Under the pieces are notes generated by a model that did not search any database, was not told where the DNA came from, and saw only the letters and a list, made by a program, of their open reading frames with translations. Source: Rothia nasisuis (lineage in GTDB: Bacteria > Actinomycetota > Actinomycetes > Actinomycetales > Micrococcaceae). Taken from it: a stretch of DNA of 64,000 nucleotides. How positions within the stretch are numbered: position 1 is the stretch's first letter; the number at the start of each line of letters is the position of its first letter. Positions 16,964 to 24,914 of this stretch are shown one piece after another. The stretch covers positions 1 through 64,000 of the forward strand of contig NZ_CAKMSB010000004.1 of assembly GCF_928381405.1 (NCBI RefSeq), given 5' to 3'. The translations under genes and the position numbers were made by a program.

Positions 16964-18070
16964 ATGGCAGGCTCAACGGTCGCCACTGACTCACACACCA
17001 AGACCCCCAGCGCCAGACGCTGGATCCTCCCCCTTCTCGCCCCGCTCATCGGCCTGCTCATCGCAGCGCTCATGGTCACCCCTATGCTGGGGGCTAAGGC
17101 AGAGAATCTGCCGGTAGCTATCGTCAATGCAGATTCCGGCGTCACTCTACCAACGGGCGAAACCATCAACGCCGGGGCGCAGGCAGTTGAAAACCTCACC
17201 TCCGCCGACCAGCAGGCCCTCGACTTCACTCTGATGACCAGCGGCCAGTCAACCGAGGAGCTCCTTGAGGACGAGGGCTACTACGCCGTTCTTGAAATTC
17301 CGGCTGACTTCTCCCAGGCCGCTGCTGCGGCGCAGGCCGGAACCGGCGAAGCCGCCGCCCTGACCGCGACCGTGGATCAGTCCAAGACCATGATGGGCGT
17401 GCAGACTGCAACCAACGCCCTGACCGCCATGGGTCAGAACTCGCCGGTGGCTATCAACGTGACCACCATAAACAAGATTCCCACCGAGTGGGGTTTTGCC
17501 GGTAGCTTCGCCCCCATGATGCTCTTTATTGGCACCTTTATCAGCTCACTCGTTTCGTCTGTTCTGCTCACCGGATCGCACTCTGTTTCTCAGACTCGCG
17601 GCACTACCGCCTGGGTGAACGCTGGTCTGCAGGTAGTCTACGGGGCTGTGGCGGCGCTGCTGGTTGGTTTCGGCACCACCTGGGTGGTACAGTCCATCAC
17701 TGATTTCAGCCTGCCCTTCACCGAGCTAGCTCTCTTTTTAAGTGCCCTCTCGGCTGGGTACATTGCCCTGACCACAGGTTTTGTTAACCTGCTGGGCACC
17801 AAGGGTGTGGCCTTCTCAGCCCTGACCATGCTTTTGGGCACCGCAACTCTCAGCGTTCCCCGCCAGTTCCTGCCAAGCTTCTGGAGCGAATGGATTTACC
17901 CCTGGATCCCGGCCCGTTTCGCCGGTCAGGGCACCCGAGACATCCTCTACGCAGGCGAACCCTGGTTGAACCCCAACGTCGGTGCCTTCTTCTGGATGGT
18001 AGCTATCGGACTTGTTCTCATCGCAGTAGCAGCCCTGAAGAACCGTTCATCCAAGGAGGTAGCCGCCTAA
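16964..18070 (+). CDS. YhgE/Pip-like (ABC-2-type) membrane protein
   Basis: The 368-residue protein has one N-terminal membrane helix (about 21-41, LLAPLIGLLIAALMVTPML), an extracytoplasmic domain (about 42-175) with LPVAIVNADSGVTLPTGETI, and a C-terminal block of five helices (about 180-360). That topology is the YhgE/Pip and ABC-2 permease pattern. VAIVNADSG is a family hallmark from memory. No ATPase is encoded beside it, so export by a classical ABC pair is not supported. The divergent TetR regulator and two operators suggest induction by a small molecule, e.g. membrane stress or drug; this is inference. Confidence 0.72.
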   Translation: MAGSTVATDSHTKTPSARRWILPLLAPLIGLLIAALMVTPMLGAKAENLPVAIVNADSGVTLPTGETINAGAQAVENLTSADQQALDFTLMTSGQSTEELLEDEGYYAVLEIPADFSQAAAAAQAGTGEAAALTATVDQSKTMMGVQTATNALTAMGQNSPVAINVTTINKIPTEWGFAGSFAPMMLFIGTFISSLVSSVLLTGSHSVSQTRGTTAWVNAGLQVVYGAVAALLVGFGTTWVVQSITDFSLPFTELALFLSALSAGYIALTTGFVNLLGTKGVAFSALTMLLGTATLSVPRQFLPSFWSEWIYPWIPARFAGQGTRDILYAGEPWLNPNVGAFFWMVAIGLVLIAVAALKNRSSKEVAA

Positions 18071-18110
18071 CCCGCATTTTCACCGCTGAGCAGCGCCTAG
18101 GGCGCACCTC

Positions 18111-18152
18111 AGGACGCCTGCCCCGGCTTGCGTAAGCCGGGGCAGGCGTCCT
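18111..18152 (+). terminator. Terminator after the YhgE/Pip-like gene (AGGACGCC type)
   Basis: A perfect 19-bp stem (18111-18129 with 18134-18152) has a 4-base loop and the same AGGACGCC...GGCGTCCT outer arms, followed by TCTGT, as the hairpin after purL. Confidence 0.82.
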
Positions 18153-18180
18153 TCTGTCCCGGGTCTGCGCAGGGTTCTTA

Positions 18181-18212
18181 GTGCATGTGCAGAGAAAATC
18201 CTGCACATGCAC
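18181..18212. terminator. 12-bp hairpin downstream of heme oxygenase
   Basis: GTGCATGTGCAG (18181-18192) pairs perfectly with CTGCACATGCAC (18201-18212). It sits in the convergent spacer and may terminate the minus-strand heme oxygenase transcript. Confidence 0.55.
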
Positions 18213-18258
18213 GAAGAAACCTGCACAAAGCGTGGAGGGCACCGCCCTGACGATATCT

Positions 18259-18930
18259 TTATGGGGTTACGCACTCCCCCAGTTGGGCAAACACGCGGGT
18301 GTTGTGGTCGAAGCCAGTCAGGGCCTCATCCACCAGTGCGTCGCGCTGGGCTTCCGTGAGTGGGGCGGCATCGAGCAGGCCCCGGTAGGAATCTTTGAAG
18401 ACCTTGGGCTTGGGTAGGGCTTCAAAACGGTACATGCTCAGCGCCTCGGCAGGCACACCGTAGTGCCGGGCAACCAGGGCAGCCACGGCCTGCCCACCAG
18501 AAAGGTCGCCCAGGTAGCGCAGGTAGTGGTGGGCCAAGAAGCGTTCGGGGGTGGATGCCGTGGCCCGGATAGCTGCGGCATAGTCGGCGGTTGCCAGTAG
18601 CGGCTGGTCATCGGTGGGGCCGCCCAGTTCAGCCAGGTCGGCCTCGATAGAGGCAAGCCGGTCGAGGCCCTCTAGCAGGAAGGGTTCGGTGATGGGGTTG
18701 GGGTGGGCGCGGAAGCCAGCAGCGACTCCTTCGAGGGCCTCATAAATATAGACATACTGGGTGAGCAGCTGCCGGTAGGCCTCAAGGTCGAGCTTGCCGC
18801 CCATCAGGTCGGCCATGAAGCTGGAGTGTTCGGCCTGCTCGTGGCGACTCGCGGTTTCTGCCTTGAGTCGGGCTGAGAAAGCAGGACGCTCGGTGCATAG
18901 ATAAGGCACCTGGCTTCTGTGGGCACCCAT
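18259..18930 (-). CDS. hmuO: Heme oxygenase (biliverdin-producing)
   Basis: The enzyme opens haem to biliverdin, CO and iron, a way to obtain iron from host haem. The proximal haem ligand His lies in ASRHEQAEHSSFMADL (about 24-39), as in corynebacterial HmuO, and the distal helix has YLRYLGDLSGGQAVAALVA (about 129-147). ATG 18930 (MGAHRSQVPYL) gives 223 residues, close to the usual length near 215; an upstream in-frame ATG at 19008 adds 26 residues that look like leader sequence. It is monocistronic; haem uptake genes are not in the window. Confidence 0.92.
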   Translation of the reverse strand: MGAHRSQVPYLCTERPAFSARLKAETASRHEQAEHSSFMADLMGGKLDLEAYRQLLTQYVYIYEALEGVAAGFRAHPNPITEPFLLEGLDRLASIEADLAELGGPTDDQPLLATADYAAAIRATASTPERFLAHHYLRYLGDLSGGQAVAALVARHYGVPAEALSMYRFEALPKPKVFKDSYRGLLDAAPLTEAQRDALVDEALTGFDHNTRVFAQLGECVTP

Positions 18931-19089
18931 GAGCTCCTCTGCACAGGTGCCCGCCCAGGGCATAGACCCAGGGCAGAGAAAGGTATAGCAGGATCTACCT
19001 GTTTTCATCCCTGAGACTGACGCGCGCCCACCCCTTGGCCTACTAGACTAGATACCACCCCGTCCAGCCTGATGCCTCAAGGAGCCCCC

Positions 19090-21585
19090 ATGTCTCGCAC
19101 CGCGCCTGCCCACCGCGTGAATGTGAGCACCCCTCCCGACGGCAGGCTCCTGGCGCAGGGGCTGACCCGAGAGCAGGTGGCTGAGAGGCAGCAGGCCGGG
19201 CTTGTCAATACGCAAAACACCACCACCTCACGCTCTACGGCCACCATTATTCGCACCCACCTCTTCACCATGTTCAATCTGGTGCTGGGGCTGTGCGGGC
19301 TGGCCGTCATTCTGGTGGGTTCCTGGCTCGATACGCTCTTTTTGCTGGCGGCTATCGCTAACGTGGTCATCGGTTTCACCCAGGAGTTTTCGGCCAAGAA
19401 GCAGCTTGACCGCATCGCCCTACTGCGCCGCGACCCGGTGACCGTGCTGCGCGGCGGCCAGCTGGCCGACGTGCACATGGAAGAGCTGGTACTCGACGAT
19501 ATTGTGCTCCTTAAGCGCGGCGACCAGGTGCCAGCCGACGCTCTGGTGCTGACCAGCAACGGGCTCGACCTCGATGAATCTCTGCTGACCGGTGAAAACG
19601 ATCCCGTAGGCAAAAAGCCGGGGGATGCCGTACTTTCGGCCTCGTCGGTGATCGGTGGCTCAGGTAAGGTGCGGCTGACGGCGGTGGGGGCCTCCTCACG
19701 TGCAGCCAAGATTACCGCTGAGGCCCGCCAGTTCACCACCATCCACTCTGAACTGCGAGCCGGCATGGAACGCGTGGTCACCTGGATTACCTGGGCGCTC
19801 ATTCCCATTATTGCGATTGTGCTCAACGGCCAGATGCAGGCAGCCGGGGGCTGGTCGTTTGCCCTGGAGTCTGGGGCCTGGCGCGATGCCCTCATCACCT
19901 CGGTGTCGTCGGTTGCCTCAATGATTCCGCAGGGCCTGGCACTCATGACCACCATTTCTTTTGCCGTGGCCTCGGTCAAGCTGGCCCGCACCGAGGTGCT
20001 CATTCAGGAGCAGCCCGCCGTTGAGGTGCTGGCCCGCGTTGATACGGTCTGCTTCGATAAGACCGGCACCCTGACCGAAGGCGGTGTGCGCTTTGACTCG
20101 GTGCGCACTCTGACCGGGCAGGTGCTTAAAGAACACCGGGACGATTCCCCCGGCTGGGACACTGCCCTGGGCTGGTTTGGCGCCGACGAGAACGCTAACC
20201 CCACGGCAGCTGCCCTGAAAGAACCGTTCGCGACGGCTGCTGCCCGGGCCTCCACCCAGGGCGCGGCGGCGTCCGCGCCCACGGGTCTCCTGCCTTTCTC
20301 ATCGGCCCTGCGCTTTAGCGGGGTAGAATTTGCTGACTCAGGGGCCTGGCTCATTGGTGCTCCCGAGGCCCTGCTGCCAGCCGGTTCCGCTGCTGCCACC
20401 CTGGCCGGGGAACTGGCTGCAAGCGGCCTGCGCACCCTGGTTTTGGCCCACGCCCCGGCGCTCACCCGCGATGAAGCTGGCGCTGTGGTGGCGGCCGTCC
20501 CCGCCGGTCTTGAGCCCCAGCTGTTCGTGATTTTCCGTGAGCAGGTGCGGGCTGAGGCCCCCAGCACCCTGGCCTATTTTAGGAGCCAGGGCATTGACCT
20601 GAAAGTCTTCTCGGGCGATAATCCGCGCACCGTTGCGGCCGCAGCCCAGGCCGCTGGTATGGATGTTTCTGCCGGCGCCGTCGATGCCTCTGCCCTGCCT
20701 GAGGGTGGCCCCGAGCTGGTAGAAGCTGCCCGCACCCACGCCGTTTTTGGGCGCGTCTCACCCGAGCAGAAGAAAAACATGGTGCTGGGCCTGCGCGAGG
20801 CCGGTCACGTGGTGGCGATGACCGGTGACGGCATCAACGACGCCCTGGCCCTCAAGCACGCCGATTTGGGTATCGCCATGGGCAACGCGGCACCGGCCAC
20901 CAAGGCTGTCTCGCGCCTGGTTCTGCTTGATGGCCGTTTTGACCGCCTGCCCGGTGTTCTGGCCGAAGGCCGCAAAATTATTGCCAACATCGAGCGGGTC
21001 ACTAATCTCTTTCTCACCAAGACAGCCTTCGCTATCATGCTGGGGCTGACCATCGGTATTCTCTGCTGGAACTTCCCCTTTCTCCCCCGCCAGTACTCTA
21101 CCGCCGACCTGCTGATTGTGGGCGGCCCGGCTTTCTTTCTGACCATGCTGCCTAATACCCGCCGCTACGTGAGCGGCTTTTTGGGCCGCGCCCTGCACTA
21201 TGCCCTGCCAGCTGCCGTCATTATCACGGCGGTGCTGGTTTTCGTCAACGGCTACGGGCACAGGAGCGGGGTTGAAACGGCGCAACTGCAGACCGCCACC
21301 TTTATCGCCCTGGTGCTGATGGGTATCTACAACATCACCACGGTGGTACGCCCGGTGCGCGGGGTGCGCCTGGTGATTGTCGCTACCATGTATGCGGGGC
21401 TGATCCTAGCACTCGTCCTGCCCCCCTCACTCTGGTACCACCAGTTCACCGCACCCTCGGGCACCTACCTGCCTGCCACCCTGATTGCCGCCGCAATAGG
21501 CTGCCTGGCCCTGGAGATTAACCTGCGCCTACACACCGCCTGGCTCAAAGCTAAGCACCCGGACGCCATCGCAGCAGCTTCGTAG
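19090..21585 (+). CDS. P-type cation-transporting ATPase, CtpE-like
   Basis: The 831-residue pump has the full P-type set: TGES-loop equivalent DESLLTGENDPVGKK (about 160-174), phosphorylation site DKTGTLTEGG (about 327-336) and hinge MTGDGINDALALKHADLG (about 577-594). N-terminal LTREQVAERQQAGLVNTQN and the order of membrane helices resemble mycobacterial CtpE, a calcium-type pump. The helix-4 motif is IPQGL (about 281-285) rather than the PEGL of Ca2+-ATPases, so ion choice is uncertain. AAGGAG just before ATG 19090 decides that start over an in-frame ATG 18 bp earlier. A T-tailed hairpin follows. Confidence 0.87.
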   Translation: MSRTAPAHRVNVSTPPDGRLLAQGLTREQVAERQQAGLVNTQNTTTSRSTATIIRTHLFTMFNLVLGLCGLAVILVGSWLDTLFLLAAIANVVIGFTQEFSAKKQLDRIALLRRDPVTVLRGGQLADVHMEELVLDDIVLLKRGDQVPADALVLTSNGLDLDESLLTGENDPVGKKPGDAVLSASSVIGGSGKVRLTAVGASSRAAKITAEARQFTTIHSELRAGMERVVTWITWALIPIIAIVLNGQMQAAGGWSFALESGAWRDALITSVSSVASMIPQGLALMTTISFAVASVKLARTEVLIQEQPAVEVLARVDTVCFDKTGTLTEGGVRFDSVRTLTGQVLKEHRDDSPGWDTALGWFGADENANPTAAALKEPFATAAARASTQGAAASAPTGLLPFSSALRFSGVEFADSGAWLIGAPEALLPAGSAAATLAGELAASGLRTLVLAHAPALTRDEAGAVVAAVPAGLEPQLFVIFREQVRAEAPSTLAYFRSQGIDLKVFSGDNPRTVAAAAQAAGMDVSAGAVDASALPEGGPELVEAARTHAVFGRVSPEQKKNMVLGLREAGHVVAMTGDGINDALALKHADLGIAMGNAAPATKAVSRLVLLDGRFDRLPGVLAEGRKIIANIERVTNLFLTKTAFAIMLGLTIGILCWNFPFLPRQYSTADLLIVGGPAFFLTMLPNTRRYVSGFLGRALHYALPAAVIITAVLVFVNGYGHRSGVETAQLQTATFIALVLMGIYNITTVVRPVRGVRLVIVATMYAGLILALVLPPSLWYHQFTAPSGTYLPATLIAAAIGCLALEINLRLHTAWLKAKHPDAIAAAS

Positions 21586-21613
21586 GAGCGGTCAGGGGCG
21601 TGGGTAGCACAAA

Positions 21614-21649
21614 ACCTGCAGGAGTGAACCTACAGGTCAGGCTCTTTTT
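21614..21649 (+). terminator. Terminator after the P-type ATPase
   Basis: ACCTGCAGG (21614-21622) pairs with CCTACAGGT (21629-21637), one mismatch, followed by CAGGCTCTTTTT. This is one of the few hairpins here with a true T-tract. Confidence 0.7.
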
Positions 21650-21735
21650 CTGTTAAACCACTTGCATAGCCAGCTGTAGCGGAGTAGTCTGGGCACGAAC
21701 GGGGGTTTACACCCCTTGACCATAGTCAATCATCA

Positions 21736-21880
21736 GGATTGTTACTGGCTTGGCAGGCAAGACCTGAGTTGCTATCGGCTCTGACCCAGAGCAGGCGTGT
21801 AACCGCACCCGGCTCTAAAAATCAGGGCATCGCTCTACCCGCACGGGTGGGCAAGACGATAGGCAACTCGGGTCTTTTTC
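21736..21880 (+). promoter_or_regulatory. RAT antiterminator site overlapping a terminator (BglG/LicT-type switch)
   Basis: 21736-21764 (GGATTGTTACTG ... GGCAGGCAAGACC) closely matches the ribonucleic antiterminator consensus of BglG/LicT/SacY regulators. Its 3' end overlaps the first arm of a long-range terminator: 21759-21777 (AAGACCTGAGTTGCTATCG) pairs with 21857-21876 (one bulge, one mismatch) and ends in TCTTTTT. Binding of a dimeric antiterminator protein to the RAT would block that stem and allow reading into the PTS gene at 21925. The regulator gene is not within this window. Confidence 0.85.
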
Positions 21881-21924
21881 GTCTTAAAAGCCGGAGCGAT
21901 TCCACACACCGGTAAGGTTCACTC

Positions 21925-24045
21925 ATGAACAACTCACAGATGGGCGAGCAGATACTTGAGGGCCTGGGCGGCCCCGAGAACATCTCGCACTTTACCCACT
22001 GCGCCACCCGCCTGCGCGTAACACCCAAGTCCAACTCAGCAATCGACCGCACCAAGATTGAGAACGTCCCAGGCGTGCTCTCCATCATCGAGCAGTCCGG
22101 CCAAACCCAGGTCGTCCTCGGCGACAAGGTCGAATCGGTCTACAACGAGATGCTCAAGCTCCCCGGCATGAGCAACGTTGGTGATAACGCCAGCAAGAAT
22201 GCAGCCGAAGGCGAGAAGAAGGCCGGCGTGCTGACCCGCGTCTTCGACGTGCTTTCAGACTCCTTCCGCCCCATCCTGTGGGCACTGCTGGGCACCTCCA
22301 TGATTCTGACCCTGATCGTCTTCCTACAGCAGCTGGGCTACTTCGGTCAGTACACCGACCTGACGGGCCAGACCGTCAACATCGATATCGTCAACGGCCC
22401 CCGCCTAGCCGATGCTGACACCGCAGCTGCCATGCTCAACGAGTGGCGAGCAGCCTTCCCCTTCTGGTTCCTCATGCTGGCCGCTGCGCTCTCTGTTCTG
22501 AACTTCATGCCCATCATGATTGGTGCCACCGCAGCTAAGCGCCTGGGCGCTAACATGTGGGTCGGCGCGGCTATCCCCGCTGCTCTCATGACCAGCACCT
22601 TCCAGGGCTTCTCCGATATTGCCGTGGACGGCGCCGTCAACGTACCCTTCTTGGGTCTGAACCTACCCCTGTACGTCATGAACTACACCGGCCAGATCTT
22701 CCCTCCCCTTTTCGCAGCCGCCCTGCTGGCTCCTCTGGAACGCCTCTTGAAGAAAATTATTCCCACCATGCTGCACATGGTCTTCGTGCCCATGATTTCT
22801 GTTATGGTTCTGGTTCCCCTGACCGCCTTCGTCATCGGCCCCATCGGCATCAACTTTGCTCTGGCTATCTCTGACTTCATCGGCGGTGTCAACGAATCCC
22901 TTCCCTGGCTGGTCGGCGGCCTGATTGCTGGCCTCTACCTCTTTATGGTTCCCCTGGGTCTGCACTGGCCTCTGAACGCGGTCATGATTAACAACCTACA
23001 GACCGACGGCGTTGACTTTATCCAGTCCCCCATGGGTGCCTACAACTTCGCTGTCTTCGGTGTTGTCACCGGTGTTGCTATTGCCGCCCGCCGCAACAAG
23101 GAGCTACGTCAGACCGCAGTGGGTGCGGCTGCCTCCGGCCTGCTCGGCGGTATCTCTGAGCCCTCCCTCTACGGCGTTGTGCTACGCTACAAGCGCGTCT
23201 TCCCCCTGATTCTGGTTCCCGCCGTTATCGGTGGTGCCACCATCTCGGCTCTGGGAGTGCAGTCCCACGCCTTCGCCTTCACCTCCCTACTTTCTATTCC
23301 CGCTATGCAGCCCTCCCACCTCTACATGATTGGCCTGGCTATCGCCTACTTTGGTGCTCTAGCTGGTGTGCTCATCTTCGGCTATGAGTCCAAGGATCAG
23401 AAGGCAGAAGCCGTAGCTGTGGCAGAGACCGGCATCGGCGAATCAGAGGCTGAGGCCACCACCCCCGGCACCGCTGAGAAGCGCACCGCAGCTGGTGCTG
23501 CCAGCGCAGCTGCGGCTCCCGTAGCTGTTGCTCAGAAGCAGGACGCCGCGCCCTGGTCCACCGAAGAAACCTCGGCTCCCACGCCCGGCAGCGTCCTCAC
23601 CATCGCTTCCCCTCTCGAAGGCCAGGCCGTGCCCCTGGCTGAGACTCCCGACCCCATCTTTGCCGCTGAGAAGCTCGGTAAGGGTGCGGCGATTGATCCG
23701 ACCGGCAACACCGTGGTAGCACCTGCCGCCGGTAAGGTCTCCGTCACCATGCCCTCGGGCCACGCCATTGGCCTCAAGCTTGACTCCGGTGTAGAACTGT
23801 TGATTCACGTGGGCATTGACACCGTCAATCTCAACGGTAAAGGCTTCGACGTGAAGGTAGAGAAGGGCCAGCGCGTCGCTACCGGCGACCTCCTGATGAC
23901 TTTCGACCCCGAGATTATCAAGAATGCCGGTTACTCACTGGTCACCCCCGTGCTGGTCACCAACACCGGTCGCTTCGCCAAGGTTGAGGGCGCCGTCGGC
24001 GAGGCCCTGCCCGGCTCTGAGCTGATTAAGGTCACCACCAAGTAA
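21925..24045 (+). CDS. PTS transporter subunit IIBCA, beta-glucoside family
   Basis: The 706-residue protein imports and phosphorylates a sugar. The order is IIB (about 1-90; phospho-Cys in HFTHCATRLRV, about 22-32), IIC (about 105-465; conserved GLHWPLNAVMINN and GGISEPSLYGVVLRYKR), an Ala/Glu-rich linker (about 470-550) and IIA (about 560-700; GVELLIHVGIDTVNLNGKGF with the active His). Domain order and IIC motifs fit the Bgl/sucrose family rather than glucose PtsG. The upstream RAT site supports a beta-glucoside or related sugar as inducer. No phospho-beta-glucosidase is adjacent. The start ATG 21925 has only a weak GGTAAGG RBS. Confidence 0.9.
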   Translation: MNNSQMGEQILEGLGGPENISHFTHCATRLRVTPKSNSAIDRTKIENVPGVLSIIEQSGQTQVVLGDKVESVYNEMLKLPGMSNVGDNASKNAAEGEKKAGVLTRVFDVLSDSFRPILWALLGTSMILTLIVFLQQLGYFGQYTDLTGQTVNIDIVNGPRLADADTAAAMLNEWRAAFPFWFLMLAAALSVLNFMPIMIGATAAKRLGANMWVGAAIPAALMTSTFQGFSDIAVDGAVNVPFLGLNLPLYVMNYTGQIFPPLFAAALLAPLERLLKKIIPTMLHMVFVPMISVMVLVPLTAFVIGPIGINFALAISDFIGGVNESLPWLVGGLIAGLYLFMVPLGLHWPLNAVMINNLQTDGVDFIQSPMGAYNFAVFGVVTGVAIAARRNKELRQTAVGAAASGLLGGISEPSLYGVVLRYKRVFPLILVPAVIGGATISALGVQSHAFAFTSLLSIPAMQPSHLYMIGLAIAYFGALAGVLIFGYESKDQKAEAVAVAETGIGESEAEATTPGTAEKRTAAGAASAAAAPVAVAQKQDAAPWSTEETSAPTPGSVLTIASPLEGQAVPLAETPDPIFAAEKLGKGAAIDPTGNTVVAPAAGKVSVTMPSGHAIGLKLDSGVELLIHVGIDTVNLNGKGFDVKVEKGQRVATGDLLMTFDPEIIKNAGYSLVTPVLVTNTGRFAKVEGAVGEALPGSELIKVTTK

Positions 24046-24071
24046 GACCCTCTGCTACAGGCCGCTTCTAG

Positions 24072-24111
24072 ACTCTGCCCTGCCCCGTCGGCCGACGGGG
24101 CAGGGCAGAGT
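24072..24111 (+). terminator. 40-bp perfect palindrome after the PTS gene
   Basis: 24072-24090 and 24093-24111 form a perfect 19-bp stem around GC, 26 bp after the PTS stop codon. No T-tract follows. Confidence 0.75.
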
Positions 24112-24193
24112 GTCTACCGGGGGTGCCGACAACCGCAGGCTTTCCCCTTAATTACTTACCAGTAACATGTTTTTGGGAGCTTAGGATAGTTTC

Positions 24194-24673
24194 ATGTTTA
24201 CCGTCAAATCCTTTTATGAGCTGACGCTCGATGAACTCAATGAGATTTACCTGCTCCGCGGGCTCGTTTTTGTGGTCGGCCAGAAAATTACCGAAGAAAA
24301 CGAGATTGACCGGGCCGACCGCCAGGCCCTGCACTTTTTCCACGCCAACGAGAGAGGGGAGGTGCTGGCCTACCTCCGACTCTTTGACCTAGCAACCTTC
24401 TCAGATGAAGCCCACCCGGCTGACCCTGGGGCCTGGACTCTCGGCCGGGTGGCTGTTCACCCGGACGCCCGCGGCACCGGCCTGGGGCGCAAGCTGCTCA
24501 AGGCCGCTCTGACCTGGATTTACGAGAACACGAAGGCCGAACGTGTGTCTATCAGCGCCCAGTCCTACCTCAAAGAGGGCTACTACGAAAAAGCCGGCTT
24601 TAAGCAGGTGGGGGAGCCTTACATAGAGGCAGGTCTTGAACATGTGCACATGGTCTGCCCCCTTGAGCGCTGA
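24194..24673 (+). CDS. GNAT family acetyltransferase, ElaA-like
   Basis: The 159-residue protein resembles the ElaA branch of N-acetyltransferases: start LTLDELNEIYLLRGLVFVVGQ (about 11-31), LGRVAVHPDARGTGLGRKLL (about 84-103) with the acetyl-CoA pyrophosphate-binding R/QxxGxG/A loop, and SAQSYLKEGYYEKAGFKQVG (about 120-139). The ATG follows an AT-rich promoter-like region (ATTACTTACCAGTAACATG) with no strong SD. It stands alone between a terminator and the peptide-transport genes. Substrate is unknown. Confidence 0.85.
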   Translation: MFTVKSFYELTLDELNEIYLLRGLVFVVGQKITEENEIDRADRQALHFFHANERGEVLAYLRLFDLATFSDEAHPADPGAWTLGRVAVHPDARGTGLGRKLLKAALTWIYENTKAERVSISAQSYLKEGYYEKAGFKQVGEPYIEAGLEHVHMVCPLER

Positions 24674-24914
24674 GGCCAGCGGCAGGGGCAGATACCCTAA
24701 ATCGGTAGTGCGGTTATGACGTGGTTACGATGCAGTAACAAAACTTTTCAACTTTAAAAAACGTGCCGAAATAAGTGTTTTGGCAACCTTTTGCTACATC
24801 AGTGCCCTAGTATATACATTATGTGATTCACCCCACCATAGAGGTCGAGTTGGCCTACCTGTCCGGCGGTGAACATGAACCCACACGTTTCCCCTTTTTA
24901 GCAAGGAGATACCG

